In this document: one piece after another, positions 16,982-23,985 of the stretch
How the letters are laid out: each line of letters begins with the position of its first letter
Numbering within the stretch: position 1 is the first letter of the stretch
NCBI GenBank assembly: GCA_035275625.1
Contig: DATEMK010000346.1
Coordinates: 1 to 24,729 of the forward strand
Length of the DNA: 24,729 nt
Origin: DATEMK01 sp035275625
Lineage (GTDB): Bacteria > Bacteroidota > Bacteroidia > AKYH767-A > OLB10
Direction: 5' to 3'
The notes under the pieces: generated by a model
The model's database searches: none
What the model saw: the letters and a program-made list of their open reading frames with translations, nothing else
What the model was told of the DNA's origin: nothing
Program-made: the position numbers and the translations under genes

Positions 16982-17038
16982 AAAAAAGCCTGCCGGGTGC
17001 AAAACGGTTCACCACAGTGAACAATATTTTCAGGCTTT
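16982..17038 (-). terminator. Terminator of the BNR-repeat gene with an internal hairpin
   Basis: On the minus strand AAAGCCTG (plus 17031-17038) pairs with CAGGCTTT (plus 16985-16992) and runs into six T (A-run 16982-16987). An inner perfect hairpin, GTTCAC-CACA-GTGAAC, sits at 17007-17022. The whole structure begins about 35 bases after the BNR gene stop, as expected for an intrinsic terminator. Confidence 0.65.
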
Positions 17039-17072
17039 AAGCTGATAAGTATTCTCTTCTGAAATAGCTGGT

Positions 17073-20000
17073 TTAGTCAAGGAGAACTAATTTCTTTACC
17101 AGCTTAATTTCTTTGGATTCAACATTTAAAAAATAAATACCCCTGGCTTTCCCTGATAAATCAATAATATTCCTGTTAATGTTTAATTTCTCAGACCTCC
17201 ACACTTCATTGCCAATTGCGTCAACAACTTTTGCTGAAACATCTTTTGCCGATGGGAGTAAGTTCAAATAAAATTTTCCGGCAGAAGGATTGGGATAGAC
17301 TTTTACAATATCAGGAATTGCATTTTCAACAAACCCGACAGTGCCGCTATGAATATTTATGTTGTCAAGATACAGGTTGTTGCCGTACCCCGATTTTGCA
17401 ATAAACCGCACTTCGAAGCTGGGCGCTCCTGCATAAGCGGTTATGTCCACAGTGTCTTTTCTCCATTGACTGGCGAGCGGAGTAAATGCATTGTTACTGG
17501 GTGTTGTGGTGGCAAGCAGCGCATCTCCTTTTGCATAAATCCTTGTGAACGTTACACCGCAATCTGTTGAAACATCCACAAACAATGAATCATGATAAGT
17601 GAAATCATATTGCTGGTAAGCCACATCAAAATCAATTTTGATCGGAGGCGTTAAATTCAGAAGATTAACTGAAGGCGGTGAAAGCACGGCAGTTCCGTTT
17701 TGAACATTGTAAAAATTAGCTTTCGCACAATGTGTGGAAGTCCCAAATCCGCCTGTGCCAACGTGCATAGTCATCAATCCTCCGCCATTGGTAAGCGTCC
17801 AGCTTGCAGGCGGTAAAATTCCGCCTTCAAATCCTTCCACAATCGGAGTTGGAATACCAAGTGTATTGATGAAAAAATTAGAAGTGCGGCTGTCGTTTGA
17901 AGTATTGTTATCAATAGTTCCATTTGGATTGCTGGTAGATGCAGTGAATGTATGTGCTCCCGGAGATATAGTAGCGGAAGGTAAAATAATATTTACGGAT
18001 GCATTAGAAGGAAGCGATCCGGTCCAGTTATAAACCTGCGGTGTGTTCGAATCAAAAAAATAATTCACATCAAAAGAGGTTAACGTATCGATTCCGTAAT
18101 TACGAATCCGCACTTCGACATCTACCAAAGAATCACAATAATTTCCCTGCGGGGAAACAATTGCAAATGTCCCTGCATCAACAGGGAGAAGTACGGAAAC
18201 TGCAAGATCGCTTTCCCAGACACCTCGCCCGAAAGTTGCTGCCCTGAGCTTGCTGACACCGTATTGAATTTCCAGTTCATCAATGATTACGTTTGGCAAC
18301 CCTGTGTTGTACGGAACCCAGTCACCCAGCGTATTGTCAGTCTGGAAAACACCGAAGTCAGTTCCTGCATAAAGAATATCATTGCTGTTATTCTGATAGA
18401 TGATGCAGTTAACAGGAATATTCGGGAGCGTTCCGGAAACATTCAGCCATGTTGCACCGCCATCATCCGTATAAAATATTTTGTTTCCGGCTGAATATCC
18501 TGAAAAAGTAACCCACACTTCATCGGGATTAACATCTTTGATTGCAATAAAGGTAATGGCTGCACTGCCCACGGGAAGCGTACCCGTAATTTCAGTCCAG
18601 TTAGTTCCGTGATTGACAGTTCTGAAAATGTGTCCCCACTCTGATACATACATTACATCAGGATCAGAGGGCGCAACTTTAAAACAGTAAAAGGCATCTG
18701 ATATCGAAAGTCCTGTTGAAAGCTGGTTCCAGCTTAATCCGGCATCAGTTGATTCATAAACATCATTGCATGCAGAATAAATAATGTCAGGATCGGTATT
18801 CGACATTTCATAAGGAGTTGTCCAATCACCATAACAGGGGGCAATGCCTGTAAAAGACTGGCCTCCATCCGTAGATTTTTGCAGCCCGCCACCCTGCCAT
18901 GAAATATAAACATTATTTGAATTGTTATAATCAATCATACATTCCATACCATCAGCGCCAAAGACCTGGTCCCAGGCAGTTCCGTCATAACGGTTGGTTC
19001 CGTTATCCTGCGCTCCTGTATAAATAAGAGAAGGATCGTTCTGATCGTTTGCAAAGCGGTAAAACTGGCTGATAGCAATGCCCGAAGAAATATCAGTCCA
19101 GGATGTTGCACCATTAGTGGTTTTAAAAACTCCTCCGTCATTTACAACAATAACTGTTGTGCTGCTTCCGGGCCAAAATTCAATTGCATGATGATCCGCG
19201 TGTGTATAATTTGGCGAAGGAAAACCATCCCAGTCAGTAACTGTCGTCCAAGCTACACCGCCATTGGTTGACCTTGCAACATTTAGTCCTCCGGCATAGA
19301 TGGTGTTTGCGTCAATCGGTGAAACAGAAATAACATCATCATAATAACCATAAGGAGTGCAGCCGGGCGTAGCACGCAAACCAAAGGTAAATCCTCCATT
19401 GGCGGAATAATAAAAATCCTGGCCTAAATCCCATACATAAATAACATTGGTGTCAGCAGGAGTAACAGCTATAGAAACACGGTCGCTGCTGAACGATACC
19501 CCTCCTCCATAAATATTCCAGGTTACTCCGCCATCTGTTGACCGGTAAAAATTATTTCCGTTTACCGCATAAACAATCGCAGGGTTAAGCGCATTAAATT
19601 CAACATCATAAAACATACCGCCTGGTTGTACATTGGTCCATATTGCTCCTCCGTCATCAGTCCTGTAAATTCCATTGCTTGTTGCAAGAATAAGAATGGA
19701 AGGATCAGAAGGGTTGATAATTAAGCGTTGATAGAGTATATTTTGAGATTGAGTGTTGCTTAATGAGGTTTGATTCCATGTTGCTCCTCCATCAGTTGAA
19801 ATCATAATACCTGCACTGTAATGCCCGATAACCTCATACTGATAGTAGATGCCATATTTATCACCGGTGGCAAGGTACATGGTATCAGGATGATTTGGAT
19901 TGATCACCACTTCTGAAATACTTAATGATGGAAGCAAGTCAGTGTTAGAAGTCCATGTGATTCCTCCATCATTTGTTCTCCACAATCCGCCACAGGCTGC

Positions 20001-20468
20001 CCCTATAAACATAGTATCCGGCTGACCGGGATAAAAGGTCAGGCAGTTAATGCGGCCTAATCCGCCCCCGTTATTTGGCACCACATCAGGACCAATAAAT
20101 GTCCAGTTAGCAGCAGCAGTTGCTGAAGAAGAATGTTGTGAAGCTGAGATGTTCTTATAATTTTTGAATTCTTTATAAAGAGCTTCTGAATAAAAATTTC
20201 CGGCCGGGAAAACACGCGGCTGTAAAAACCATTCAGCACGCTTGAATTGCTGGTAGCCCCCTTCCTCAATATTTTCACTTTCCACAGCAGAAATATTTTT
20301 TCCTTCCCAGTAACGGTTAAATGATTCCTGCAAATCATAAAAGTTCAGCGATTTCTTTTTTAGTTGTTCAGCAGACAACATGCTTGGTTTTGCCCAGGGT
20401 TGTGCAAATGATGTATTGCAAAATAAACCGGCAAAAACTACGGTCAAAACTTTTGTAAAGGTTTTCAT
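17073..20468 (-). CDS. Secreted Asp-box/BNR-repeat (sortilin-like) protein with T9SS sorting domain
   Basis: A 1131-residue exported protein. A signal peptide (about 1-22, ending NTSFA) is followed by a long beta-propeller region (about 110-765). That region has about eleven Asp-box-like repeats such as TNDGGITWT, TDGGATWN, TDGGVTWN, TDGGQSFTG and DDGGATWLN, the pattern of VPS10/sortilin-type and glycosidase propellers. A CARDB-like domain (about 770-870), a MAM/jelly-roll-like domain (about 875-1050) and a T9SS type A domain (about 1055-1131, VYPNPSAGKF to KKLVLLD) follow. The CARDB plus MAM-like block resembles that of the first M43 protease. No catalytic residues can be assigned; it may bind surface ligands or be a scaffold. 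It has its own promoter (20504-20534) and terminator. Confidence 0.88.
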   Translation of the reverse strand: MKTFTKVLTVVFAGLFCNTSFAQPWAKPSMLSAEQLKKKSLNFYDLQESFNRYWEGKNISAVESENIEEGGYQQFKRAEWFLQPRVFPAGNFYSEALYKEFKNYKNISASQHSSSATAAANWTFIGPDVVPNNGGGLGRINCLTFYPGQPDTMFIGAACGGLWRTNDGGITWTSNTDLLPSLSISEVVINPNHPDTMYLATGDKYGIYYQYEVIGHYSAGIMISTDGGATWNQTSLSNTQSQNILYQRLIINPSDPSILILATSNGIYRTDDGGAIWTNVQPGGMFYDVEFNALNPAIVYAVNGNNFYRSTDGGVTWNIYGGGVSFSSDRVSIAVTPADTNVIYVWDLGQDFYYSANGGFTFGLRATPGCTPYGYYDDVISVSPIDANTIYAGGLNVARSTNGGVAWTTVTDWDGFPSPNYTHADHHAIEFWPGSSTTVIVVNDGGVFKTTNGATSWTDISSGIAISQFYRFANDQNDPSLIYTGAQDNGTNRYDGTAWDQVFGADGMECMIDYNNSNNVYISWQGGGLQKSTDGGQSFTGIAPCYGDWTTPYEMSNTDPDIIYSACNDVYESTDAGLSWNQLSTGLSISDAFYCFKVAPSDPDVMYVSEWGHIFRTVNHGTNWTEITGTLPVGSAAITFIAIKDVNPDEVWVTFSGYSAGNKIFYTDDGGATWLNVSGTLPNIPVNCIIYQNNSNDILYAGTDFGVFQTDNTLGDWVPYNTGLPNVIIDELEIQYGVSKLRAATFGRGVWESDLAVSVLLPVDAGTFAIVSPQGNYCDSLVDVEVRIRNYGIDTLTSFDVNYFFDSNTPQVYNWTGSLPSNASVNIILPSATISPGAHTFTASTSNPNGTIDNNTSNDSRTSNFFINTLGIPTPIVEGFEGGILPPASWTLTNGGGLMTMHVGTGGFGTSTHCAKANFYNVQNGTAVLSPPSVNLLNLTPPIKIDFDVAYQQYDFTYHDSLFVDVSTDCGVTFTRIYAKGDALLATTTPSNNAFTPLASQWRKDTVDITAYAGAPSFEVRFIAKSGYGNNLYLDNINIHSGTVGFVENAIPDIVKVYPNPSAGKFYLNLLPSAKDVSAKVVDAIGNEVWRSEKLNINRNIIDLSGKARGIYFLNVESKEIKLVKKLVLLD

Positions 20469-20503
20469 TTTTATATTGTTGTTTGTTTTGAGGAAATTTT
20501 TAT

Positions 20504-20534
20504 CAAAGCTATAATTAATATTTCAATTCTTCAA
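20504..20534 (-). promoter_or_regulatory. Promoter of the BNR-repeat gene
   Basis: On the minus strand, TTG (plus 20532-20534) is followed after exactly 20 bases by TAGCTTTG (plus 20504-20511). This matches both the -33 and -7 elements of Bacteroidota housekeeping promoters with ideal spacing. Transcription would start about 28-30 bases upstream of the ATG at 20468. Confidence 0.75.
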
Positions 20535-20646
20535 TAGACACTTAGTAATATTTAAGAAAGACGCTTGAAACATTAATAAGTTGCAGCTAATCACCGGATT
20601 TTTTAAAAAAACACTGAATTCGTTTTTTGAAAAACAGCTTCGCCTA

Positions 20647-20660
20647 CCCGGTGGCCCGGG
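20647..20660. other. G+C-rich hairpin upstream of the paa promoter
   Basis: CCCGG (20647-20651) and CCGGG (20656-20660) form a 5-bp stem around TGGC in an otherwise A+T-rich region, about 40 bases upstream of the paaA -7 box. It could be a regulator site or a decayed repeat; nothing in the sequence decides between these. Confidence 0.3.
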
Positions 20661-20698
20661 CTCCTTAACAAAAACTTTAATAATTGTTCTTAATACTT

Positions 20699-20706
20699 TA
20701 ACTTTG
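20699..20706 (+). promoter_or_regulatory. Putative -7 box of the paa operon
   Basis: TAACTTTG matches TAnnTTTG exactly and lies 28 bases before the paaA ATG, giving a leader of about 22 bases. The -33 position shows only a TTT (around 20676-20678), while a TTG at 20684-20686 is too close. A weak -33 element would suit a promoter needing an activator, but no regulator gene is in the window. Confidence 0.6.
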
Positions 20707-20734
20707 TAACATTCGAAAAGACATTAAATAGAAA

Positions 20735-21664
20735 ATGGAAAATACGGAAGAACTTGAAAAAGTTTTTGAAGCAAAAATAAAAAAAGGCATAACCATCGAA
20801 CCCAAAGACTGGATGCCTGACCGTTACCGGAAACAATTAATAAGGATGATGTCGCAGCATGCACATTCTGAAATTGTCGGAATGCTGCCTGAAGGAAATT
20901 GGATTACACGTGCTCCCAGTTTATCACGGAAAGTTTCCCTGATCGCAAAAGTGCAGGACGAAGCAGGTCATGGATTATACATTTACAGCGGCACTGAAAC
21001 ATTGGGAATTGACCGGAAGGAAATGGTTGCACAATTGCATAGCGGCAAAGCAAAATATTCGAGCATCTTTAATTATCCCACTTTAACATGGGCTGACATT
21101 GGCGCAATCGGCTGGCTGGTGGACGGAGCAGCAATTGTCAATCAAACTGCTTTGGCAAAAGGTTCTTATGGTCCTTACGCGCGCGCGATGCTGCGCATCT
21201 GCAAAGAAGAAAATTTTCATCACAAGCAAGGTTACCAGATTCTTGCCATCATGATGCAGGGAACAAAAGAGCAAAAGGAAATGGCGCAGGATTCTGTGAA
21301 TAGGTTTTGGTGGCCCTCGCTGATGATGTTTGGTCCGTCTGATAAAAATTCACCCAACAGTGAGGAACTGTTGAGATGGAAAGTGAAATTATATTCCAAC
21401 GATGAATTGCGGCAACGTTTTATAGACCGAACAGTTCCGCAGGCTGAAGCGATCGGAATAAAACTTCCGGATGAAAAGTTAAAATTAAATCCGGAGACAA
21501 AACATTATGAGCATGGTGAAATTAACTGGGAAGAATTCAAAGCAGTTGTCAGCGGAAACGGCCCATGTAATAAACAAAGAATGAAGGCTCGCATTGATGC
21601 GGATGCAAAAGGAAAATGGGTGCGCGAAGCAGCGGAAGCGTATGCTAAAAAACACAGGAACTGA
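20735..21664 (+). CDS. paaA: Phenylacetyl-CoA 1,2-epoxidase catalytic subunit PaaA
   Basis: Catalytic subunit of the PaaABC(E) multicomponent monooxygenase, which converts phenylacetyl-CoA with O2 and reductant to ring-1,2-epoxyphenylacetyl-CoA in the cytoplasm. The 309-residue length is usual for the family. Both diiron ExxH motifs are visible: Glu76-Ala-Gly-His79 in KVQDEAGHG and Glu159-Asn-Phe-His162 in CKEENFHHKQ. It is the first gene of the operon, directly behind the promoter box at 20699. The stop is followed by palindromic repeat R1. Family assignment is firm. Confidence 0.95.
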   Translation: MENTEELEKVFEAKIKKGITIEPKDWMPDRYRKQLIRMMSQHAHSEIVGMLPEGNWITRAPSLSRKVSLIAKVQDEAGHGLYIYSGTETLGIDRKEMVAQLHSGKAKYSSIFNYPTLTWADIGAIGWLVDGAAIVNQTALAKGSYGPYARAMLRICKEENFHHKQGYQILAIMMQGTKEQKEMAQDSVNRFWWPSLMMFGPSDKNSPNSEELLRWKVKLYSNDELRQRFIDRTVPQAEAIGIKLPDEKLKLNPETKHYEHGEINWEEFKAVVSGNGPCNKQRMKARIDADAKGKWVREAAEAYAKKHRN

Positions 21665-21687
21665 AAATTCAAATGACCAAATTCAAA

Positions 21688-21734
21688 TTTTCAAATTCCA
21701 ATCTGCATTTAGTTTGAAAATTGGAATTTGAAAA
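21688..21734. repeat. Palindromic repeat R1 between paaA and paaB
   Basis: TTTTCAAATTCCAAT (21688-21702) is the perfect 15-base reverse complement of 21720-21734 around a 17-base loop. The right half from 21711 closely matches those at 22518 and 23949. It ends 20 bases before the paaB ATG. There is no T-run after the stem, so it is not a typical terminator. Confidence 0.85.
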
Positions 21735-21754
21735 CTGATCATTTAAAAACAACT

Positions 21755-22054
21755 ATGTCAGAAAATAATCACGATACTCAATGGCAGCTCTGGGAAGTTT
21801 TCACCCAGGAAAAATCCGGGGCTCCGCATGAGCATGCCGGGAGTGTGCGGGCCCCTGATAAAGAAATCGCTTTATTAAATGCCCGTGATGTCTATAGCCG
21901 GAGAAAGGAAGCTGCAAATATCTGGGTGGTTCTTGCAGAAAATATTGTTGCTTCCACACCTGAAGATGTCGGGCCGTTTTTTGATCCTGCTAATGATAAA
22001 ATTTATCGTAATCCGAATTTTTATAAAACACCGGAGGGGATAAAGCAAATATAA
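21755..22054 (+). CDS. paaB: Phenylacetyl-CoA epoxidase subunit PaaB
   Basis: Small non-catalytic subunit that bridges PaaAC dimers in the epoxidase. The chosen ATG at 21755 gives 99 residues starting MSENNHDTQWQLWEVF, close to the usual length of about 95. An upstream in-frame TTG at 21728 would add nine residues encoded by repeat R1 and is unlikely. Recognisable parts are WQLWEVFTQEKSGAPHEHAGSV in outline, the ALLNARDVYSRR stretch and the C-terminal NPNFYKTPEGIKQI. It lies between repeats R1 and R2. Confidence 0.93.
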   Translation: MSENNHDTQWQLWEVFTQEKSGAPHEHAGSVRAPDKEIALLNARDVYSRRKEAANIWVVLAENIVASTPEDVGPFFDPANDKIYRNPNFYKTPEGIKQI

Positions 22055-22095
22055 AGTTCAAATTCAAAATTCCAAAATCCAAAATCCAAATTCCA
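22055..22095. repeat. Repeat R2: left half-palindrome before the four-helix-bundle ORF
   Basis: The A+T-rich block starts directly after the paaB stop and ends at the GTG of the next ORF. It contains a short tandem array of CCAAAAT (22072-22085) and the motifs TTCAAAATTCCAA and CAAATTCCA. These are imperfect reverse complements of R3 on the far side of the ORF. Confidence 0.75.
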
Positions 22096-22512
22096 GTGAC
22101 TGATTATTCAATTGAAGACGAAATATTATCTCTCGTGGAAGAAACAAAGGTTATATATAACCTTGAAGAAAGAACATTTCAATTTGCTGTTGCGGTAAGA
22201 AACTTTATTAAAAAAACTCCAAAGACTTTAACAAATATTGAATATTGCCGGCAACTTGCACGAAGTTCCTCTTCTGTTGGTGCAAATTACATTGAAGCAA
22301 ACGAGTCGTTAAGTACAAAAGATTTTTATTATAGAATAAAGGTCTGTAAAAAAGAATCTAAGGAAAGTCAATTCTTTTTAAGACTTGTTGATATAGAAAG
22401 TGACCAACAACTTATGTTTGAACAATCAGCATTAATTAAAGAGTCGCATGAGTTTGTTTTAATATTTTCAGCAATTTTAAAAAAGCAAGATAAATCAGAG
22501 CAAAAAAGCTGA
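22096..22512 (+). CDS. Four-helix-bundle protein, 23S rRNA intervening-sequence-protein family
   Basis: A 138-residue protein of the four-helix-bundle family first found in 23S rRNA intervening sequences (IVP/S23), structurally related to Avd of diversity-generating retroelements. Recognisable stretches are NLEERTFQFAVAVRNF, EYCRQLARSSSSVGANYIEA (Gly62-Ala-Asn-Tyr65 within it), KDFYYRIKVCKKESKESQ and a basic C-terminus. The family is thought to bind nucleic acid, but its role is unclear. The start is GTG at 22096, with no early in-frame ATG. G+C counted by eye on three 60-base lines is about 27, 38 and 22 percent, against about 47 on one line in paaC. Its place between paaB and paaC is atypical, and it is unlikely to act in phenylacetate breakdown. 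Confidence 0.85.
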   Translation: MTDYSIEDEILSLVEETKVIYNLEERTFQFAVAVRNFIKKTPKTLTNIEYCRQLARSSSSVGANYIEANESLSTKDFYYRIKVCKKESKESQFFLRLVDIESDQQLMFEQSALIKESHEFVLIFSAILKKQDKSEQKS

Positions 22513-22517
22513 TTTTT

Positions 22518-22550
22518 AGTTGAAAATTGGAATTTGAAAATTGAAAATTA
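22518..22550. repeat. Repeat R3: right half-palindrome before paaC
   Basis: AGTTGAAAATTGGAATTTG followed by AAAA (22518-22540) matches the right halves of R1 (21711-21734) and R5 (23949-23971) apart from one missing T. It starts six bases after the four-helix ORF stop and ends next to the paaC ATG at 22552. It can pair imperfectly with R2. Confidence 0.8.
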
Positions 22551-22551
22551 T

Positions 22552-23307
22552 ATGAACAGGGAATTATTCGAATACTCCCTCCGTCTTGGTGACACCAGTT
22601 TAATTCTCGGTCATCGGTTATCCGAATGGTGCGGACACGGACCCATTCTCGAAGAAGATATTGCTATGGCAAATTTATCGCTTGATTTAATCGGCCAGGC
22701 ACGGATGATTTTGGCTTATGCAGGCCAGGTGGAAGGAAAAGGAAGAACGGATGATGACCTTGCTTACCATCGTGATGCGAGGCAATTCAGAAATGTATTG
22801 CTTGCCGAGCAGCCAAATGGTGATTTTGCTGTTACTATGACACGCCAGTTTTTTATCAGCGTTTATAATTTTTATTTATATGAAGCGCTTAAAAAAAGTA
22901 ATGACAAAACGATTGCTGCTTTCGCAGAAAAATCTTTAAAGGAAGTTGCTTACCATGTACGTCATTCATCGGATTGGATGCTGCGCCTGGGTGATGGAAC
23001 GGAGGAGAGTCATTCGCGGACTCAAAATGCTGTTGATGATCTGTGGATTTTTATTGACGATCTTTTTCAGATGAATGAAGTGGACGAGTTGTTAATTAAA
23101 GAAGGAATTGCAGCTGACCTTAACATGATAAGAGAAAAATGGAAAACGCATGTTGAAGACATTTTGAAAAAAGCAACACTGGCAATTCCGCAAATAAATA
23201 ATTTCATGCGCACAGGAAGCCGTGAAGGAAAACATACCGAACATCTTGGTTATATTTTAGCAGAAATGCAATTTTTGCCAAGAGCCTACCCGGATGCGAA
23301 ATGGTAG
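22552..23307 (+). CDS. paaC: Phenylacetyl-CoA epoxidase structural subunit PaaC
   Basis: Ferritin-like partner that forms the core heterodimer with PaaA. From the ATG at 22552 it has 251 residues (MNRELFEYSLRLGDTSLIL), the normal family length. An in-frame TTG at 22534 would add six residues encoded by repeat R3 and is rejected. Typical segments are LSEWCGHGPILEEDIAMANL, SLDLIGQARMI, KEVAYHVRHSSDWMLRLGDG and the C-terminal HLGYILAEMQFLPRAYPDAK. It is separated from paaB by the four-helix ORF and its repeats. Confidence 0.94.
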   Translation: MNRELFEYSLRLGDTSLILGHRLSEWCGHGPILEEDIAMANLSLDLIGQARMILAYAGQVEGKGRTDDDLAYHRDARQFRNVLLAEQPNGDFAVTMTRQFFISVYNFYLYEALKKSNDKTIAAFAEKSLKEVAYHVRHSSDWMLRLGDGTEESHSRTQNAVDDLWIFIDDLFQMNEVDELLIKEGIAADLNMIREKWKTHVEDILKKATLAIPQINNFMRTGSREGKHTEHLGYILAEMQFLPRAYPDAKW

Positions 23308-23340
23308 AAATGAGTTCAAGGTTTACGTAGCGAAGTGGAG

Positions 23341-23358
23341 TCCCGATTTTTATCGGGA
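23341..23358. repeat. Hairpin repeat R4 between paaC and paaD
   Basis: TCCCGAT and ATCGGGA form a perfect 7-bp stem around TTTT. It is preceded by GTAGCGAAGTGGAG and flanked by AAGGTTTA on both sides (23319 and 23358). This is a different family from R1/R3/R5. There is no T-run, so it is more likely a dispersed repeat or mRNA-stability element than a terminator. Confidence 0.7.
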
Positions 23359-23385
23359 AGGTTTAAAGTTTAAAATTAGTGCACA

Positions 23386-23889
23386 GTGAAAGTAACTTCA
23401 ATATCAAAAGAGGAGATTTGGCAAATCTTAAAACAGGTTAAAGATCCTGAAGTTCCTGTGCTTGATATTGAAGAATTAGGTGTATTAAGAGACGTTAGTT
23501 TTGATGATGATAAAATTATAATTACCATCACTCCGACCTATTCCGGCTGCCCTGCAATGAATGCGATTGAACAGGAAATAAAAAGCAGGCTGGCAGAAAA
23601 TGGTATTGAAAACTTTTCCATCAAAACAATTTTCTCCCCCGCATGGACAACGGATTGGATGAATGATGAAGCAAAACAAAAATTAAAAGATTACGGTATA
23701 ACTCCTCCATCACGATCTGCTGGACAACATCTTAATTCTCTTTTAGAAAGAAAGTCCGAACCTGTTCAATGTCCGTTTTGCAATTCAACTGATACAAAAC
23801 TTACAAGCGCTTTCGGTTCAACTGCATGTAAAGCGTTACATTTTTGCAATCATTGTCATCAGCCTTTTGAAGAATTCAAGTGCCATTAA
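23386..23889 (+). CDS. paaD: PaaD, MIP18/DUF59-type accessory protein of the epoxidase
   Basis: A 167-residue protein with an N-terminal MIP18 (DUF59) domain (about 5-85: VKDPEVPVLDIEELGVLRDV, TPTYSGCPAM) and a C-terminal cysteine cluster. The cluster reads CPFC, then FGSTACKALHFCNHCHQPFE, ending EFKCH. PaaD is thought to help mature an iron or iron-sulfur centre of the epoxidase system, probably that of PaaE. The GTG at 23386 is chosen because it gives the family N-terminus and no nearby in-frame ATG exists. It follows hairpin R4 and precedes R5. Confidence 0.93.
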   Translation: MKVTSISKEEIWQILKQVKDPEVPVLDIEELGVLRDVSFDDDKIIITITPTYSGCPAMNAIEQEIKSRLAENGIENFSIKTIFSPAWTTDWMNDEAKQKLKDYGITPPSRSAGQHLNSLLERKSEPVQCPFCNSTDTKLTSAFGSTACKALHFCNHCHQPFEEFKCH

Positions 23890-23890
23890 T

Positions 23891-23975
23891 AGAAAATTCC
23901 AAATTGCAATGACCAATTTTCAACTCTTTCAAATGTGGTTATATTTGGAGTTTGAAAATTGGAATTTGAAAATTA
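23891..23975. repeat. Palindromic repeat R5 between paaD and paaG
   Basis: CCAATTTTCAACTC (23913-23926) pairs with GAGTTTGAAAATTGG (23948-23962) with one bulged T. Flanking AAAATTCCAAATT (23893-23905) and GGAATTTGAAAATT (23961-23974) extend the symmetry imperfectly. The right half matches those of R1 and R3 and ends about ten bases before the paaG ATG. Confidence 0.8.
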
Positions 23976-23985
23976 TTAATAAACT

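Larger units (their letters stand above)
22055..22550. mobile_element. Candidate inserted element: four-helix-bundle ORF between half-palindromes R2 and R3
   Basis: The ORF is bounded by A+T-rich arms that together resemble the intact palindromes between paaA/paaB and paaD/paaG. The unit interrupts the usual paaB-paaC order, and the ORF is much more A+T-rich than its neighbours. It has no transposase, so it would be a non-autonomous or RNA-level element like rRNA intervening sequences. No target-site duplication could be identified in such low-complexity DNA. Confidence 0.4.

Noticed and set aside
16900..17040. tRNA or other structured RNA gene
   Set aside because: No cloverleaf, T-loop motif or CCA-type end could be fitted; the stems fit a terminator and a small hairpin.
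16848..17045. A 65-codon plus-strand open frame in the BNR/DUF885 spacer
   Set aside because: It runs through the terminator stem, has no recognisable domain and is better explained as non-coding.
21728..21754. TTG-initiated extension of PaaB by nine residues
   Set aside because: The extra codons are part of palindrome R1 and the protein from the ATG at 21755 already has the family length.
22534..22551. TTG-initiated extension of PaaC by six residues
   Set aside because: The extra codons lie in repeat R3; the ATG at 22552 gives the normal N-terminus MNRELFEYSL.
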